A stretch of 64,000 bases of DNA from the NCBI RefSeq assembly GCF_047729875.1, contig NZ_CP159826.1:1922001-1986000 (forward strand). Reading direction: 5' to 3'. Origin of the DNA: Marimicrobium sp913061115. Its GTDB lineage: Bacteria; Pseudomonadota; Gammaproteobacteria; Pseudomonadales; Halieaceae. Below are positions 63,110-64,000 of the stretch, piece after piece (positions within the stretch are counted from its first letter, which is position 1; every line of letters begins with the position of its first letter). The position numbers and the translations under genes were made by a program. Under the pieces are notes generated by a model, which had not been told where the DNA came from, ran no database searches, and saw nothing but the letters and a program-made list of their open reading frames with translations.

Positions 63110-64000
63110 TTAGTATCCCAACGATTGCATCGTCAGCTTGGCCAGCTTCGACATATGTACTTCGTCCGGGCCATCGGCGATTCGGCAAAATCGTGCCTGC
63201 GTAAATACCGATGGAATAAGGGTGTCCTGACAAACCCCCATGCCACCAAACACTTGCATAGCACGGTCTGCAACGTTTTGTGCCATATTAGGCCCGACAA
63301 TTTTCAGCATAGAAATATACGGCATAGCGGCCTCTACACCTTCGCTGTCCATGATTTCTGCCGCCTGCAATGTCAGCAATCGACACTGTTCGATCTCGCA
63401 GCGACAGCGGGCGATCTCATGTTGTACGCTGGTTTTCTTAATCAGCTTTTCACCGAAGGCTACACGCTGACTGGCACGCTCGCACATCAGCTCCATACAA
63501 CGCTGAGCTTGGCCAACAAACGTCATGGCGTACTGGAAACGGCCAGGCCCTAAACGACCCTGCGCAATCTCAAAGCCGCAACCCTCGCCTTTTATCAAGT
63601 TGCTGATCGGCACCCGCACGTTATCGAACAGTAACTCTGCTTCACCGCCCGGTGAATGCAGATTGTCGAACACTCTCAGCTCGCGTACCAGCGTCACGCC
63701 GGGCGTATCGCGGGGCACAAGGATCGTTGAATGCTGCCGGTGGCGATCGTTTTCCGGATTGGATTTCCCCATGACTAACATGAGCTTGCAGCGCGGATTA
63801 ATCGCGCCGGTGGTCCACCACTTGCGACCGTTAAGCACGTACTCGTCACCATCACGCGTCATTGACAATTCCATATTGGTGGCATCAGATGAAGCCACTT
63901 GCGGCTCAGTCATGGCATAGGCACTGCGAATGTCACCCGCCAGTAGCGGTTTTAACCACTGTTCTTGTTGTTCGGCCGTCCCATACTTAGCAAGGACTTC
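63110..64000 (-). CDS. Acyl-CoA dehydrogenase family protein, 3' part only
   Basis: The C-terminal 296 residues of an acyl-CoA dehydrogenase; the frame is open to the right edge of the window, so the N-terminal part is missing. The first visible residues are EVLAKYGTAEQQEQWLKPLL and then SAYAMTEPQVASSDATNMEL, the FAD/substrate motif A-MTEP. NGRKWWTTGAINPRCKLMLV is typical of the long-chain/ACAD10-11-like group. The ending QVFGGMGVCQDTLIPSVFTQ followed by RIADGPDEVHMSKLAKL is the conserved C-terminal FAD segment. It precedes DUF2855 in the same direction. Confidence 0.93.
   Translation of the reverse strand, partial: EVLAKYGTAEQQEQWLKPLLAGDIRSAYAMTEPQVASSDATNMELSMTRDGDEYVLNGRKWWTTGAINPRCKLMLVMGKSNPENDRHRQHSTILVPRDTPGVTLVRELRVFDNLHSPGGEAELLFDNVRVPISNLIKGEGCGFEIAQGRLGPGRFQYAMTFVGQAQRCMELMCERASQRVAFGEKLIKKTSVQHEIARCRCEIEQCRLLTLQAAEIMDSEGVEAAMPYISMLKIVGPNMAQNVADRAMQVFGGMGVCQDTLIPSVFTQARFCRIADGPDEVHMSKLAKLTMQSLGY

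Overview
The window reads as a stretch of an ordinary bacterial chromosome from an aerobic gammaproteobacterium. The likely home is the marine Pseudomonadales/Cellvibrionales side of the class (Halieaceae/OM60-NOR5 or SAR92-like). That placement is inferred from gene order (sdhCDAB-sucAB-lpd-sucCD opposite gltA; smc-zipA-ligA; complete System I ccm operon), protein flavour, and accessory families common in those groups (sulfotransferase, DUF1214, DUF2855, LLM oxidoreductase). No transposase, phage gene, CRISPR array or rRNA operon was seen. Coding density is very high, and many stop/start codons overlap.

Layout. 1-5.2 kb: the 5' part of prmB (cut by the window edge), folE, a translationally coupled trio (sixA, alpha/beta hydrolase, DUF4892 protein) and htpG with a clear heat-shock promoter. 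5.2-18.1 kb: the TCA block. sdhC-sdhD-sdhA-sdhB-sucA-sucB-lpd-sucC-sucD run on the minus strand and end at an intrinsic terminator; gltA diverges from a shared promoter region. 18.1-20.7 kb: a KAS III-like synthase, hisC and tRNA-Glu(TTC). 20.7-34.9 kb: a phosphate region with a Porin_5 outer-membrane protein behind a tandem Pho-box array and the phoB-phoR-phoU-pstS-pstC-pstA-pstB cluster. It is interrupted at 22.2-27.0 kb by an accessory island: an LLM oxidoreductase facing a sulfotransferase-SDR-DUF1214 gene trio.

34.9-39.6 kb: a three-gene unit with 2-oxoacid:ferredoxin oxidoreductase (fused gamma/alpha plus beta) and a GltD-like FAD protein with added ferredoxin domains, in a genome that also has a complete 2-oxoglutarate dehydrogenase. 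39.8-46.9 kb: smc-zipA-ligA plus an SLT-like lipoprotein. 47.0-54.9 kb: ttcA-ccmABCDEFGHI. 55-64 kb: mdh, a TetR regulator, a ybbA/ybbP-type ABC exporter divergent from tesA-bioA, then a DUF2855 protein with a partial acyl-CoA dehydrogenase.

How they work together. The window carries most of the oxidative TCA cycle (gltA, 2-oxoglutarate dehydrogenase, succinyl-CoA synthetase, succinate dehydrogenase, mdh) and the cytochrome c maturation that respiration needs. It also holds a self-contained phosphate-starvation module (PhoBR, PhoU, Pst and probably a Pho-controlled porin). The best candidates for undescribed biology are the kor/GltD-like unit, the sulfotransferase-SDR-DUF1214 trio, and DUF2855, which looks like a divergent medium-chain reductase. 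All functional statements rest on reading motifs and gene context by eye; no database search was run.
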